In this document: positions 8,197 to 16,073 of the stretch, piece after piece | Layout: each line of letters begins with the position of its first letter | Numbering within the stretch: position 1 is the stretch's first letter | From: Halogeometricum sp. S3BR5-2 | Lineage (GTDB): Archaea > Halobacteriota > Halobacteria > Halobacteriales > Haloferacaceae | Direction of reading: 5' to 3' | Assembly: GCF_031624635.1 (NCBI RefSeq) | Contig: NZ_JAMQOQ010000002.1 | Coordinates: 310,001 to 374,000, forward strand | DNA: 64,000 nt | Position numbers and translations under genes: made by a program | The notes under the pieces: generated by a model | Seen by the model: only the letters and a program-made list of their open reading frames with translations | What the model was told of the DNA's origin: nothing | Database searches by the model: none

Positions 8197-9366
8197 CTAC
8201 CGCACGAGGAAGGCGTCGATTCCCTCGCGGGCGCGCACGAGGAGCGTGCTTCGGCGGGTGACGACGAGCGTCCGGACGTTCGTCACCGACTCCCCGCTCC
8301 CCTCCCCGTCCCCGCCGAGCGACATCTCCGCGCGGTAGAGGCCGGGTCCGGGGACGAAGCCGTCCACCGTCGCCGTCTCCCCGGGCGAGAGGTCCGACGA
8401 CCAGGCGGCCGCGCGTTCGCCGTCCCGTCGGAGGACGACGCCGGCGACCCGCCGCCCGCCCTCGTTCCGGAACCGAAGGTCCGCGCCCGCGTCGGGCCAC
8501 GCGTCGATTCGCACGCCGTCGGCGTCGGCGGCGAGAGGGAGGGCGACGTTCCGGTCCTCGTCCACCCGCCCGCTCCACCGGTCGCCGGCCGCCTCGACGG
8601 CGACGCGAAGGCGTCTGAGCGGCGGCACCGTTGGAAACGTGAGGACGCTGCCGGGGGGCGGGCGGTAGCGGTAGTCCAGCGCGGTCCGACCGTCTATCTC
8701 GAACTCGACTCGGACCTCCCTTTGTTCGGCACCGGCGTTGGCGACGGTGACGCCGTACCCCGCCCACGCGTCCACTTCGGGCCACCGAGGGTTACCGAAC
8801 GGTCGGGCGTCGCCGCCGACGGAGACCGGCCCGCAGTCGGGCGCGCAGCGGACGGCCTGCCGGACGCGCACCTCGCCGTCGAGTTCCACCGTCGCGTCGG
8901 CGTGGACGCCGTCGACGCGGAGCGTCCCGCGCCCCGTCGCGCCGTCGGCCGTCTCGGCGAACACGTCGTAGACGCCGCGCCGGGCGACGACGCTCGGGTA
9001 GCGCCGCGTGCGGTCGGTCCCCTCGGGGGCGTACTCGGCGCTGTCGACGAACAGCGTCTTCGCGCCCCGACTCACGACGACGGTGGCGAACCGCGTCTCC
9101 GAGCCGACGTTCCGCACGACCAGACCCAGCGGTCGCTCGACGTTCTCGGCGTCGTCGTCGGCGCGGTAGGGGAGCGACGACTCCTCGTCGGGGACCGCAC
9201 CGACCGACGGCCCGCCGGTCTCCGATCCGGTTTCGACGCCCCCGTCGGTCGGTTCGGCCGTCGTCCGTCGCGTCGTCGCTCGACCGCCGCCGAGGCCGTC
9301 GCATCCGGCGACACCGGCGCTTCCGGCGGCGGCGAGCGCTGCGAGGAGTCTGCGACGAGTTGGCAT
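8197..9366 (-). CDS. Tat-exported lipoprotein with Ig-like domains (paralog 2)
   Basis: 389 residues with the same plan as the downstream neighbour: twin Arg (PTRRRLLAAL), lipobox VAGC (Cys about 22), Thr/Gly-rich spacer, then three beta-rich repeats. Shared landmarks are a central Cys pair (CAPDC against CRGAC) and the phrase LSPGETATV against LAPDERASV. The two genes are 66 bp apart in the same direction and each has its own TATA-like box, so they are a tandem duplication that has diverged strongly. Function unknown. Confidence 0.75.
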   Translation of the reverse strand: MPTRRRLLAALAAAGSAGVAGCDGLGGGRATTRRTTAEPTDGGVETGSETGGPSVGAVPDEESSLPYRADDDAENVERPLGLVVRNVGSETRFATVVVSRGAKTLFVDSAEYAPEGTDRTRRYPSVVARRGVYDVFAETADGATGRGTLRVDGVHADATVELDGEVRVRQAVRCAPDCGPVSVGGDARPFGNPRWPEVDAWAGYGVTVANAGAEQREVRVEFEIDGRTALDYRYRPPPGSVLTFPTVPPLRRLRVAVEAAGDRWSGRVDEDRNVALPLAADADGVRIDAWPDAGADLRFRNEGGRRVAGVVLRRDGERAAAWSSDLSPGETATVDGFVPGPGLYRAEMSLGGDGEGSGESVTNVRTLVVTRRSTLLVRAREGIDAFLVR

Positions 9367-9451
9367 ACGCGAGGTTCGGAACGGAGCGACAAGACGCTTT
9401 CTCGCGCCGGCAGGCGAAGCGGATTTACGCGCCGGTCGGATACCACCGGTA

Positions 9452-10528
9452 ATGAGTCAGCCGAGCCCCGAGGTGTACGAGCGGGGGAAGGGCATGGACG
9501 CCCACAACGAAGTGATGCGCGAGATTCGCTCGCGCAAGGACCGCACGTACGACCCGCACGAACCCACGCGCGTTTGGTTGGACGAGGACAACACGCCGGA
9601 CGGCGTGAAACAGTCTCTCACCATCATCCTCAACACCGGCGGCTGTCGCTGGGCGCGGGCGGGCGGATGCACGATGTGCGGCTACGTCGCCGAGTCCGTC
9701 GAAGGCGGCAGCGTCGCCCACGAGGCGCTGATGGACCAGATACAGGTGTGTCTGGACCACGAGGCGGAGAACTCCGACGAAGAGGCCGACCTCATCAAGA
9801 TATACACCTCCGGGAGCTTCCTCGACGAGCGAGAGGTCGGCGCGGAGACGCGCCGCGCCATCGCCGAGACGTTCGGCGACCGGGAGCGAATCGTCGTCGA
9901 GTCGCTGCCCGACTTCGTCGAACGGGAACGACTGGAGGATTTCACCTCGCAGGGGCTCGAAACCGACGTCGCGGTGGGGTTGGAGACGGCGACCGACCGC
10001 GTGCGCCACGACTGCGTGAACAAGTACTTCGACTTCTCGGACTTCGAGGACGCCTGCGCGGAGGCGGGCGCCGTCGGCGCGGGCGTGAAGGCGTACCTCC
10101 TGATGAAGCCGCCGTTCCTCTCGGAATCCGAGGCAGTCGAGGACATGGAATCCTCTATTCGCCGGTGCGCCGGGGTCGAGCACTGCCACACCGTCTCGAT
10201 GAACCCGACGAACGTCCAGCGCTACACCATGGTAGACGAACTCTACTTCCAGGGCGGCTACCGTCCGCCGTGGCTCTGGTCGGTCGCCGAGGTGCTCGAA
10301 TCGACCGCGGACGTCGACGCAATCGTCGTCTCCGACCCCGTCGGTCACGGCTCCGACCGCGGCGCGCACAACTGCGGCGACTGCGACGACCTGGTGCAGA
10401 AGGCCATCAAGGACTTCGACCTGCGGCAGGACCCCGCGGTGTTCTCGCAGGTGTCCTGCGACTGCGAGGGGACGTGGGACGTCGTGATGGCCGAGGAGAC
10501 GTCCTACGCGATGCCGCTGGCGCGCTGA
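9452..10528 (+). CDS. Archaeosine biosynthesis radical SAM protein RaSEA
   Basis: 358 residues. The cluster-binding segment CRWARAGGCTMCGY (Cys 65, 73, 76) has the unusual CX7CX2C spacing of this family instead of CX3CX2C. Further family segments are KIYTSGSFLD, VGLETATD and a C-terminal Cys-rich region (NCGDCDD, SCDCEG). RaSEA converts lysine-modified preQ0 (made with ArcS) to archaeosine at position 15 of tRNA. ArcS and TgtA are not in this window. TATA-like gatttacg lies about 28 bp before the ATG (leaderless). Divergent from the lipoprotein pair. Confidence 0.87.
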   Translation: MSQPSPEVYERGKGMDAHNEVMREIRSRKDRTYDPHEPTRVWLDEDNTPDGVKQSLTIILNTGGCRWARAGGCTMCGYVAESVEGGSVAHEALMDQIQVCLDHEAENSDEEADLIKIYTSGSFLDEREVGAETRRAIAETFGDRERIVVESLPDFVERERLEDFTSQGLETDVAVGLETATDRVRHDCVNKYFDFSDFEDACAEAGAVGAGVKAYLLMKPPFLSESEAVEDMESSIRRCAGVEHCHTVSMNPTNVQRYTMVDELYFQGGYRPPWLWSVAEVLESTADVDAIVVSDPVGHGSDRGAHNCGDCDDLVQKAIKDFDLRQDPAVFSQVSCDCEGTWDVVMAEETSYAMPLAR

Positions 10529-10704
10529 GCGAGAGGCGTTAGGGGTTCGAAAACCCGCTCTATGCGGACCCATACTCCTCGTAACCGCCGGTTACGCTCC
10601 CCGAAGGCTGTGGATAGTAAGGGTGGTGTCCGCCCTCTTCGGAGATAGGCGCGGCGAAGCCATCGGAAGCGTTCCCGCGCGCCCGAGCGGCGTCGCGCCT
10701 CACT

Positions 10705-10818
10705 ATGACAACAACGTACAAGACGGTGTACTACGCCGACGGCTGGCTCGAAATCCGCGAGGACGACAACCCCGACGGATGGATAGCCACGAGCGACCCG
10801 CACGCGGTCGACCGGTAA
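10705..10818 (+). CDS. Very small conserved-looking protein (37 aa)
   Basis: 37 residues beginning MTTTYKTVYYADGWLEIRED and ending SDPHAVDR. The pattern Tyr-rich strand, ADGWLEIRE, NPDGWIATSDP resembles short haloarchaeal proteins with a DGWxxxxxxxNPxxWI signature. Acidic with strong codon use (GC-ending), which supports coding. No good TATA box at the leaderless distance is visible; the nearest, gatagtaa at about 10612, would leave a leader of about 65 bases. Downstream of RaSEA in the same direction. Function unknown. Confidence 0.65.
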   Translation: MTTTYKTVYYADGWLEIREDDNPDGWIATSDPHAVDR

Positions 10819-10998
10819 CCGACCTGATTCACGCCGATAGAACGGTTTGTTTCGCTCATGGGGTCGGAGACGGACACCGCGGACCGCGGTTCGACGTCGA
10901 CGATACATCGGTGACGCGACGCAACGCCACACAACGCGACGCGGCGTCGCGGCGCCTCGATTTTCGGGACCTCGCGCCTTCGAGCGACCGCTCCCGGC

Positions 10999-11682
10999 TC
11001 AGACGCGGTCGAATCCGCGGAGCACGCCCGCGCCGTCGGTGCTGCCGTTCAGGTCGGAGAGCGACGCGCGCTCGGGGTGCGGCATCAGCACGCCGACGCT
11101 CTCGGACTCCCCGCGAATCCCCGCCACGTTGCCGCGCGACCCGTTCGGGTTCGCCTCGGGCGTGACGTTCCCCTCGGCGTCGCAGTAGCGGAACAGGACG
11201 CGGTCCTCCTCGACCAGCGTCTCGTATCGCTCTTCGCTCACCTCGAAACGCCCCTCGCCGTGCGCGATGGGGAGTTCGATTACCTCGCCCTCCTCGTAGG
11301 CGGCCGTCCACGGCGTCCCGGCGTTCTCCACGCGCAGGTGGACGGATTCACACTGGAAGCGAGCGCTCTCGTTCGTCGTGAAGGCGCCCTCGGTGAGGCC
11401 GGACTCACAGCCGACCTGCGCGCCGTTGCAGACGCCGAGCACGGGCGTTCCGGCCGCCGCCGCCTCGCGGACCTCGTGCATGATCGGCGACCGGGCGGCC
11501 ATCGCGCCCGCGCGGAGGTAGTCGCCGTAGGAGAATCCGCCGGGGAGCATGACGCCGGTCGCGTCTTCGGGGAGACCGTCCTCGTGCCAGACGCGTTCGG
11601 CGTCGATTCCGAGGTGTTCGAGGGCGCGGACGGCGTCGCGGTCGCAGTTCGACCCGCCGAACTGGACGACGGCGACTGTCAT
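10999..11682 (-). CDS. purQ: Phosphoribosylformylglycinamidine synthase, glutaminase subunit PurQ
   Basis: 227 residues, the normal length. PurQ supplies ammonia from glutamine for FGAM synthesis, step 4 of purine synthesis, in complex with PurS and PurL. The class I amidotransferase triad is present: Cys85 in GVCNGAQVG and His202/Glu204 in MPHPERAS. The start is the ATG at 11682 (MTVAVVQFGGSN), preceded by ggagg 9 bases upstream and overlapped by the TGA of a micro-ORF. purS lies upstream in the same direction, but separated by a 168-bp array of three micro-ORFs rather than directly coupled. purL is not in the window. Confidence 0.95.
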   Translation of the reverse strand: MTVAVVQFGGSNCDRDAVRALEHLGIDAERVWHEDGLPEDATGVMLPGGFSYGDYLRAGAMAARSPIMHEVREAAAAGTPVLGVCNGAQVGCESGLTEGAFTTNESARFQCESVHLRVENAGTPWTAAYEEGEVIELPIAHGEGRFEVSEERYETLVEEDRVLFRYCDAEGNVTPEANPNGSRGNVAGIRGESESVGVLMPHPERASLSDLNGSTDGAGVLRGFDRV

Positions 11683-11738
11683 CGGGACCCGCCTCCGTGC
11701 GGGGCTTCGACAGTCGTCGTCGCAAGCGCGACCGTCAC
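11679..11738 (-). CDS. Micro-ORF 3 of the purS-purQ array
   Basis: 19 codons: (GTG start) MTVALATTTVEAPHGGGSR, then TGA at 11679-11681, which overlaps the purQ ATG (atga). The codons for HGG form the ggagg that lies 9 bases before the purQ start. Its own GTG overlaps the stop of the previous micro-ORF (gtga). Confidence 0.5.
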   Translation of the reverse strand: MTVALATTTVEAPHGGGSR

Positions 11739-11794
11739 CGGGACGCACCTCCGTGTGCGGCCTCGACGGGCGGGGTGAAGGCGGCGACCGTCAT
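11735..11794 (-). CDS. Micro-ORF 2 of the purS-purQ array
   Basis: 19 codons: MTVAAFTPPVEAAHGGASR, then TGA overlapping the GTG of micro-ORF 3. ATG at 11794 overlaps the stop of micro-ORF 1. A ggagg stands 9 bases before the ATG. Shares V-A, T, VEA, HGG and SR with the other two copies. Confidence 0.5.
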   Translation of the reverse strand: MTVAAFTPPVEAAHGGASR

Positions 11795-11850
11795 CGAGAC
11801 ATACCTCCGTGCGAGGCCTCGACGGGGGTCGTCGCAGGTGCGACGGCCAT
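11791..11850 (-). CDS. Micro-ORF 1 of the purS-purQ array
   Basis: 19 codons: MAVAPATTPVEASHGGMSR, then TGA overlapping the ATG of micro-ORF 2. Its ATG at 11850 follows the purS stop codon without a gap (tagatg), and the last purS codons provide ggagg 5 bases before it. A ribosome ending purS could thus pass through all three micro-ORFs to purQ. Confidence 0.5.
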   Translation of the reverse strand: MAVAPATTPVEASHGGMSR

Positions 11851-12102
11851 CTACGCCTCCGTCACGTCGACGTCGTAGTCGTGGATCGTCGGGTTGGCGA
11901 GGAGTCGCTGGGCCATCTCGTCGGCCCGGTCCTCGGCGTCGGACGCCGACGCCGCGTCCACGTCCACCTCGAACTGGTCGGCCGAGCGGAGCGCCTCCAA
12001 CTCGAACCCGAGGCGTTCGAGCGCCCGCTTCGTCGTCTCGGCTTCCGGGTCGAGGACGCCCCGCTTCAGGCGGACCGTCACCGTGGCGGTGTAGGTCGTC
12101 AT
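11851..12102 (-). CDS. purS: Phosphoribosylformylglycinamidine synthase subunit PurS
   Basis: 83 residues, typical length. PurS is the small scaffold subunit of the FGAM synthase complex. MTTYTATVTVRLKRGVLDPEAET and the middle phrase ALERLGFE fit the family beta-alpha-beta pattern; the C-terminal half is more acidic than usual. The ATG at 12102 lies about 27 bp from a TATA-like cttttac (minus strand), so purS is leaderless and heads the transcript that continues through the micro-ORF array to purQ. Confidence 0.92.
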   Translation of the reverse strand: MTTYTATVTVRLKRGVLDPEAETTKRALERLGFELEALRSADQFEVDVDAASASDAEDRADEMAQRLLANPTIHDYDVDVTEA

Positions 12103-12126
12103 CGGTTCGTGGTGCGCGGTCGTGCG

Positions 12127-12170
12127 TAAAAGCAGTTTTGGACTGCGTTTGGTGTGCACGAATGTGTGCA
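12127..12170. promoter_or_regulatory. purS promoter region with an inverted and a direct repeat
   Basis: The purS TATA-like box (taaaag on the plus strand, 12127-12132) abuts an inverted repeat gcagt-tttgg-actgc (12132-12146). Next to it, gtgtgca occurs twice 12 bp apart (12152-12158 and 12164-12170). Either could be a regulator site for purine genes; no such site is repeated before purC or purU that I can see. Confidence 0.3.
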
Positions 12171-12249
12171 TCGCCCGACGCGTCGAATCGGACGACCCTG
12201 TATCGCTCGTAACTGTCAGCAGATATACAAAGAGCCAATCGTTGCGCGG

Positions 12250-12327
12250 ATGGACATCCTTTTCACCGCCGGTCGTCTCCCTCCGTCGATGACTCCGCAG
12301 CACGGCAGTCGGAGGTGGCAGCGATGA
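12250..12327 (+). CDS. Leaderless micro-ORF coupled to purU
   Basis: 25 codons (starts MDILFTAGRL, ends QHGSRRWQR). The TATA-like atataca at 12223-12229 lies about 24 bp before its ATG. The TGA at 12325-12327 overlaps the purU ATG (atga). The codons for SRRW supply ggaggtgg, a strong match to the haloarchaeal anti-Shine-Dalgarno end, 8-9 bases before purU. Leader peptide role inferred. Confidence 0.5.
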   Translation: MDILFTAGRLPPSMTPQHGSRRWQR

Positions 12328-13355
12328 CAGAACTCACCGAGATCACGGTCATCGGAGGGGACAAGACCGGACTCATCGCCAACTTCACCACCCTGCTGTT
12401 CGAGCGCGGAATCAACGTCGAGGACCTCGATCAGGCCGTCCGCGACGGCGTCTTCCGGATGACGTTGAACGCGGACACGTCGGGGATGGTCTGCACGAAA
12501 GACACCCTCCGGGAGGCCCTGCACGACCTCGGAGACGACCTCGGCGTCGACGTGCAGGTTCGGTTCCCCTCCGACCGGGGAACCAAACAGATCGCCGTCC
12601 TCGCCACCCGGGAGAGCCACTGCCTCGAAGCGCTGTTCGAGGCGTGGGCGAACGACGACCTCGACGCGGAGATATCGGTCGTCATCGCCAACCGCAGCGA
12701 CCTGCGACCCCTCGCCGAGCACTACGACGTGCCGTTCCACGACGTCGGCGACGAGAAGGGGTCGCCCGACGAGGACGAACTCGTAGAGCGCTTGGACCAG
12801 TACGACGCGGACCTCGTCGTCCTCGCGCGCTACATGCGTATCCTCGGGCCGAACGTGGTGTTCCGCTACGAGGACCGCATCATCAACATCCATCCCTCCC
12901 TGCTCCCGGCGTTCCCCGGCGCGGCCGCCTACCGGCAGGCGAAAGAGGAGGGGGTCCGCATCGCGGGCGTCACCGCCCACTACGTGACGACGGACCTCGA
13001 TCAGGGCCCCATCATCACCCAACGGGCGTTCGACGTGCCCGACGACGCCTCCATCGAGGAGATAAAGTCGCTCGGCCAACCGCTCGAAGCCGACGCCCTG
13101 CTCGAGGCGGTCAACCTCCACCTCGACAACGCCGTGAGCGTCCACCGCGGCCGCACCAGCCTCCGCGAGGACGCCGACGCCCCGGCGTACCAACTCGGGG
13201 CGACCGACGAGGCCGTCGCGGCGAACCCGGACCGACCGGTAGACGGGCTCGCGCGCGCGCTCGACGGAACGGACGGCGGGACCGACGGCGATGCCGGCGA
13301 CGACGGCGAGGAGGCCGACGAAGCGGAGACGACGCCCGAACCGTCCGACGACTAG
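12324..13355 (+). CDS. purU: Formyltetrahydrofolate deformylase
   Basis: 343 residues; the first 285 match PurU and the last 55 are an acidic Gly/Asp/Glu tail not typical of the family. An N-terminal ACT domain (TEITVIGGDKTGLIANFTTLLFERGINVEDLDQ) is followed by the formyltransferase-fold hydrolase with SLLPAFPGAAAYRQA and GVTAHYVTTDLDQGPII (Asn/His/Asp catalytic set: NIHPS, TAHYV, DLDQGP). It releases formate from 10-formyl-THF, which can feed formate-dependent purine steps. Start ATG 12324 chosen for the ggaggtgg upstream; it overlaps the stop of a leader micro-ORF. Divergent from purS. Confidence 0.92.
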   Translation: MTELTEITVIGGDKTGLIANFTTLLFERGINVEDLDQAVRDGVFRMTLNADTSGMVCTKDTLREALHDLGDDLGVDVQVRFPSDRGTKQIAVLATRESHCLEALFEAWANDDLDAEISVVIANRSDLRPLAEHYDVPFHDVGDEKGSPDEDELVERLDQYDADLVVLARYMRILGPNVVFRYEDRIINIHPSLLPAFPGAAAYRQAKEEGVRIAGVTAHYVTTDLDQGPIITQRAFDVPDDASIEEIKSLGQPLEADALLEAVNLHLDNAVSVHRGRTSLREDADAPAYQLGATDEAVAANPDRPVDGLARALDGTDGGTDGDAGDDGEEADEAETTPEPSDD

Positions 13356-13404
13356 CTCGACGGCCTCTCTTCTGACACGACCCGAAAAATCGACCGCCGC
13401 GGCG

Positions 13405-14424
13405 TTACAGGTTCCGCACGCGGTCGACCGCGTCCGCGACCGGCGGCGCGTCGAACCACTCGGACCCGGTGTACGCGTTCGTCCCCGCGGCGTACAGTTC
13501 CGAGACGCCGGTGACGACGGCGGCCGGGAGCGGGTCGGGCGACTCCTCGCAGAGCGACCGCCAGTCGGCGACCCCCTCCTCGACCGCTCGCTCCTTCGCG
13601 TCGGCGACGGCGGCCACCCAGTCGGGGTCGGTCTTCTTGTAGTACTGGCGGACGACCTCTTTCGAGACCTCCTGTCCGTCGTAGGAGAAGCGGTTCTCGT
13701 CGAACGTGCCGACCACGTCGGCGACTTTTATCGCGCCGTCGTGGTACAGACACTCTATCTTCCCGTCCTCGTGGGCGAACCCCGCGCGCTCGGCGCGTTC
13801 GTTCAGGACGTGGTTGACGGCGAGGGCGAGTTCCTCTAATCTATCCAGTTCGGCGGCCCCGGCGATCGACTCCGCCTCCTCGCGGTCGAGATAGCGGTCC
13901 TGTTCCTCGTACTTCGTGGAGAACTCGACGACCGGTTCCGGGAGGTCGACGACGCCCTCGGGCCACACGTCGGCGTCCAGTCCGTAGTCGCGCGGCGAGC
14001 CCCGACTGCGGAGGCTGGACCCGACGGGGACGGTGTTGCGGAAGACGATTTCGAGCGGAATCAGGTAGTTCTCGCCCGCCTCGGCGTGGTAGGCGCCGTA
14101 GTCGTAGCTCCCGCCTTCGTACGGTAGGTCGGGCACCTGCGTGAGTTCGATGACCATCTCCGTCGGCGGCGACTCGCAGTCGCCGAGGTCCTTCACCTCG
14201 CCGTCCTCGCGCACCCCGAGGTAGTGCGTCGGGATGTGGTTGACGTCCAGAAGCTCGAAGTTGAACGCCCCCATCGTGCAGAGCGACGCCCCCTTCCCCG
14301 GGACGTGGTCGGGCATCTCCCCCCAGTCGAACACCGAGTACTGGTCGGTGAACACGAACCGGCCGCGTCCCGGTTCCGTCGCCGTCGGCTCCGCCTCCAC
14401 GCGGAACTCCTTCACGCTGGTCAT
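13405..14424 (-). CDS. purC: Phosphoribosylaminoimidazole-succinocarboxamide synthase
   Basis: 339 residues, matching the long archaeal form. SAICAR synthetase joins aspartate to CAIR in purine synthesis. Visible family segments: [31 protein letters not shown] (nucleotide-binding part), [36 protein letters not shown]. The Asp/Glu-rich strands are intact and no residue is obviously missing. ATG 14424 lies about 28 bp from a TATA-like gattctt (leaderless). The neighbouring purU is convergent, so purC is transcribed alone. Confidence 0.95.
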   Translation of the reverse strand: MTSVKEFRVEAEPTATEPGRGRFVFTDQYSVFDWGEMPDHVPGKGASLCTMGAFNFELLDVNHIPTHYLGVREDGEVKDLGDCESPPTEMVIELTQVPDLPYEGGSYDYGAYHAEAGENYLIPLEIVFRNTVPVGSSLRSRGSPRDYGLDADVWPEGVVDLPEPVVEFSTKYEEQDRYLDREEAESIAGAAELDRLEELALAVNHVLNERAERAGFAHEDGKIECLYHDGAIKVADVVGTFDENRFSYDGQEVSKEVVRQYYKKTDPDWVAAVADAKERAVEEGVADWRSLCEESPDPLPAAVVTGVSELYAAGTNAYTGSEWFDAPPVADAVDRVRNL

Positions 14425-14501
14425 GCGAGAGGTGCGGTCGGCCTCTCACAAGAATCCTTCCACTCTCGTGCCTACTCCCATCGATTCGGCGCCCGATGTA
14501 A

Positions 14502-14513
14502 ACACGTACGTGT
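14502..14513. promoter_or_regulatory. 12-bp perfect palindrome between purC and sir2
   Basis: acacgtacgtgt is its own reverse complement and lies in an A/T-rich part of the divergent intergenic region, about 80 bp from each start codon. It may bind a dimeric regulator. Target unknown. Confidence 0.3.
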
Positions 14514-14584
14514 ATCATTAAAGTCACATACTACAGAATTAATGTCAGCGTGAAGTTTTTACACTTCGGATACGAGGAACGTCT

Positions 14585-15397
14585 ATGGACGAACAGGTGG
14601 CCGAACTGGCGGAGACGCTGGTCGCGGCCGATGGGGTGACCGTGCTGACCGGCGCGGGCGCGAGCGCCGCGTCCGGCGTCCCGACGTTCCGGGGCGACGG
14701 GGGAATCTGGGGAACCGAGTTCGACGTCGAGTCGTTCACGATCGAGCGCTTCGAGCGCGACCCGCGGGGGTTCTGGGAGGACCGCCTCGAACTGCACGAC
14801 CGGATGTTCGGCGACGTCTCCGGTCCGAACGAGGCCCACCGCGCGCTCGCGTGGTTGGAGGAACTCGGCGTCGTCGACGCCGTCGTGACGCAGAACACCG
14901 ACGGCCTCCACCGCGAGGCGGGGACGGAGCGACTCGTCGAACTGCACGGCGACGCGTCGCGGTCGGTCTGCGCGGCGTGCGGCGAGGCGGTGCCGACCGA
15001 AGAGGCCCTCGACGGGGTTCGCGCCGGCGACGCGCCGCCGTCGTGTCCCGAATACGGCTGTGAGGGCCACCTCCGACCGGACGTGGTCCTCTACGGTGAG
15101 GACCTCTCGGAGGCGGCCTACGGGTCGGCGCGCCGTCTCGCCTGGGAGAGCGACGTGCTCCTCGTCGTCGGGTCGTCGATGACGGTCGAACCCGCGGCGT
15201 CGCTCCCCGTCGAGGCGGCCGAGCGAGGGGAACTCGCCGTCTTCGACGCGGCGGAGACGGTCAACGACGGCCTCGCGGACTACCTCGTCCGCGGCGACGC
15301 GGCGGAGACCCTCCCGGCCCTCGTCGACGCGGTGCAGTCGCGGATGCCCGGCATGGAGGAGGCGCGTCCGACGCGAGAGGGGACGCGGGTCAGATAG
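14585..15397 (+). CDS. Sir2-family NAD-dependent protein deacylase
   Basis: 270 residues. Sirtuin motifs in order: GAGASAASGVPTFRG (23-37, NAD-binding Rossmann part), TQNTDGLH (102-109), catalytic His121 in ELHGDA, a structural zinc site with Cys129, 132, 154 and 159, then VVGSSMTVEPAASLP. All key residues are present. It would remove acyl groups from lysines, for example on chromatin or metabolic enzymes. TATA-like gtttttaca lies about 28 bp before the ATG (leaderless). Divergent from purC with a palindrome between. Confidence 0.9.
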   Translation: MDEQVAELAETLVAADGVTVLTGAGASAASGVPTFRGDGGIWGTEFDVESFTIERFERDPRGFWEDRLELHDRMFGDVSGPNEAHRALAWLEELGVVDAVVTQNTDGLHREAGTERLVELHGDASRSVCAACGEAVPTEEALDGVRAGDAPPSCPEYGCEGHLRPDVVLYGEDLSEAAYGSARRLAWESDVLLVVGSSMTVEPAASLPVEAAERGELAVFDAAETVNDGLADYLVRGDAAETLPALVDAVQSRMPGMEEARPTREGTRVR

Positions 15398-15448
15398 GGA
15401 CGCGAAGAACAGCGAACCGAACAACCGAACGGACGGGGCGTCGGCCCC

Positions 15449-15910
15449 TCAGAAGGTGGTGTCCGCGTCGGCGTTCCCCTCGACGCTCTCGCCGCGGCGG
15501 CGGGCGCCGTCTCCGTCTCGAGTCTCCTCGCGCACGTAGACGCCGAGGTAGCCGCCCACGGCGGACAACCCGGCCGAGAGCGCCACGACGATGAGCGTCA
15601 CGACGAACAGGAGGCCCGCGAAGAACACCGTCGCGCGGAACGCGTCCTCCACGATGGTGAAGAACCCGAGGCCGCCGAAGACGAGAGCGACGAGGAGGAC
15701 GACGGGAATCGCGGCGATGGCGCCCGAGACGGCGCCGACGCGGAGGCCGTCCTCGCGCGACCCGGCGTGCAGGTAGCCGGCAACCCCCCCGCCGAGGACG
15801 GGGGAGAGCGGGACGAAGGAGGTGACGACGCTCACCACCGCGCCGAGGAGGGCGCTGACCCAGAAGTCGGTTCCGCTCCGTTCCGCGTCGACGACCGAGT
15901 TGTCGGACAT
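15449..15910 (-). CDS. DUF5518-like four-helix membrane protein
   Basis: 153 residues with four hydrophobic segments (about 16-38, 50-80, 85-102, 105-128) and an Arg/Asp-rich tail. The Gly-rich GGGVAGYLHAGSREDGLRVGAVSGAIAAIP between helices 2 and 3 is the DUF5518 signature seen in many haloarchaea. Function unknown. Leaderless: ggtttatct about 28 bp from the ATG. It converges on the sirtuin gene. Confidence 0.75.
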   Translation of the reverse strand: MSDNSVVDAERSGTDFWVSALLGAVVSVVTSFVPLSPVLGGGVAGYLHAGSREDGLRVGAVSGAIAAIPVVLLVALVFGGLGFFTIVEDAFRATVFFAGLLFVVTLIVVALSAGLSAVGGYLGVYVREETRDGDGARRRGESVEGNADADTTF

Positions 15911-16042
15911 GGCGCTCTAGACGCGCGCCCAGGAGATAAACCGCGAGCGACGGGTGACAGCACTCGTCGGCGGGCCGGGGGGACGGCGCGAGAGCCGTTC
16001 CGCCGGGGCGTCTTCGGTCCCCCGGGTGACCGCTACCGCCCC

Positions 16043-16050
16043 ACTTTTGT
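16043..16050 (+). promoter_or_regulatory. TATA box of cofH
   Basis: acttttgt about 28 bp before the cofH ATG. With the following bases it reads cttttgtgcgccggc, almost the same as the cofG promoter (cttttgtgcgtcggc), suggesting matched expression of the two halves of FO synthase. Confidence 0.55.
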
Positions 16051-16073
16051 GCGCCGGCGCGGTGGTCGTGCGT

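Larger units (their letters stand above)
11672..11850 (-). repeat. Three tandem 56-bp repeats between purS and purQ
   Basis: On the plus strand the copies begin at 11672, 11728 and 11784, exactly 56 bp apart, each starting gcgac(t/c)gtca; a fourth partial copy begins at 11840 and runs into the purS end. Hand alignment gives about 14-18 substitutions per 60 bases between copies and no indels. Read on the minus strand each copy contains cacggagg, nine bases, then a start codon with MTVA-like codons, matching the translation start of purQ itself. The array is therefore a repeated translation-initiation module. Confidence 0.85.

Noticed and set aside
6961-10542. A 1193-codon open frame on the plus strand across the lipoprotein genes and RaSEA
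   Set aside because: It is antisense to or out of frame with well-supported genes, Arg/Val/Gly-rich, and arises from the G/C-biased third positions of the real genes.
10581-10595. Small hairpin gtaacc-gcc-ggttac after RaSEA
   Set aside because: Six-base stems are common in this composition, and there is no following T-tract or nearby start at operator distance.
12216-13193. Long minus-strand frame opposite purU
   Set aside because: Mirror frame of purU without any family motif.
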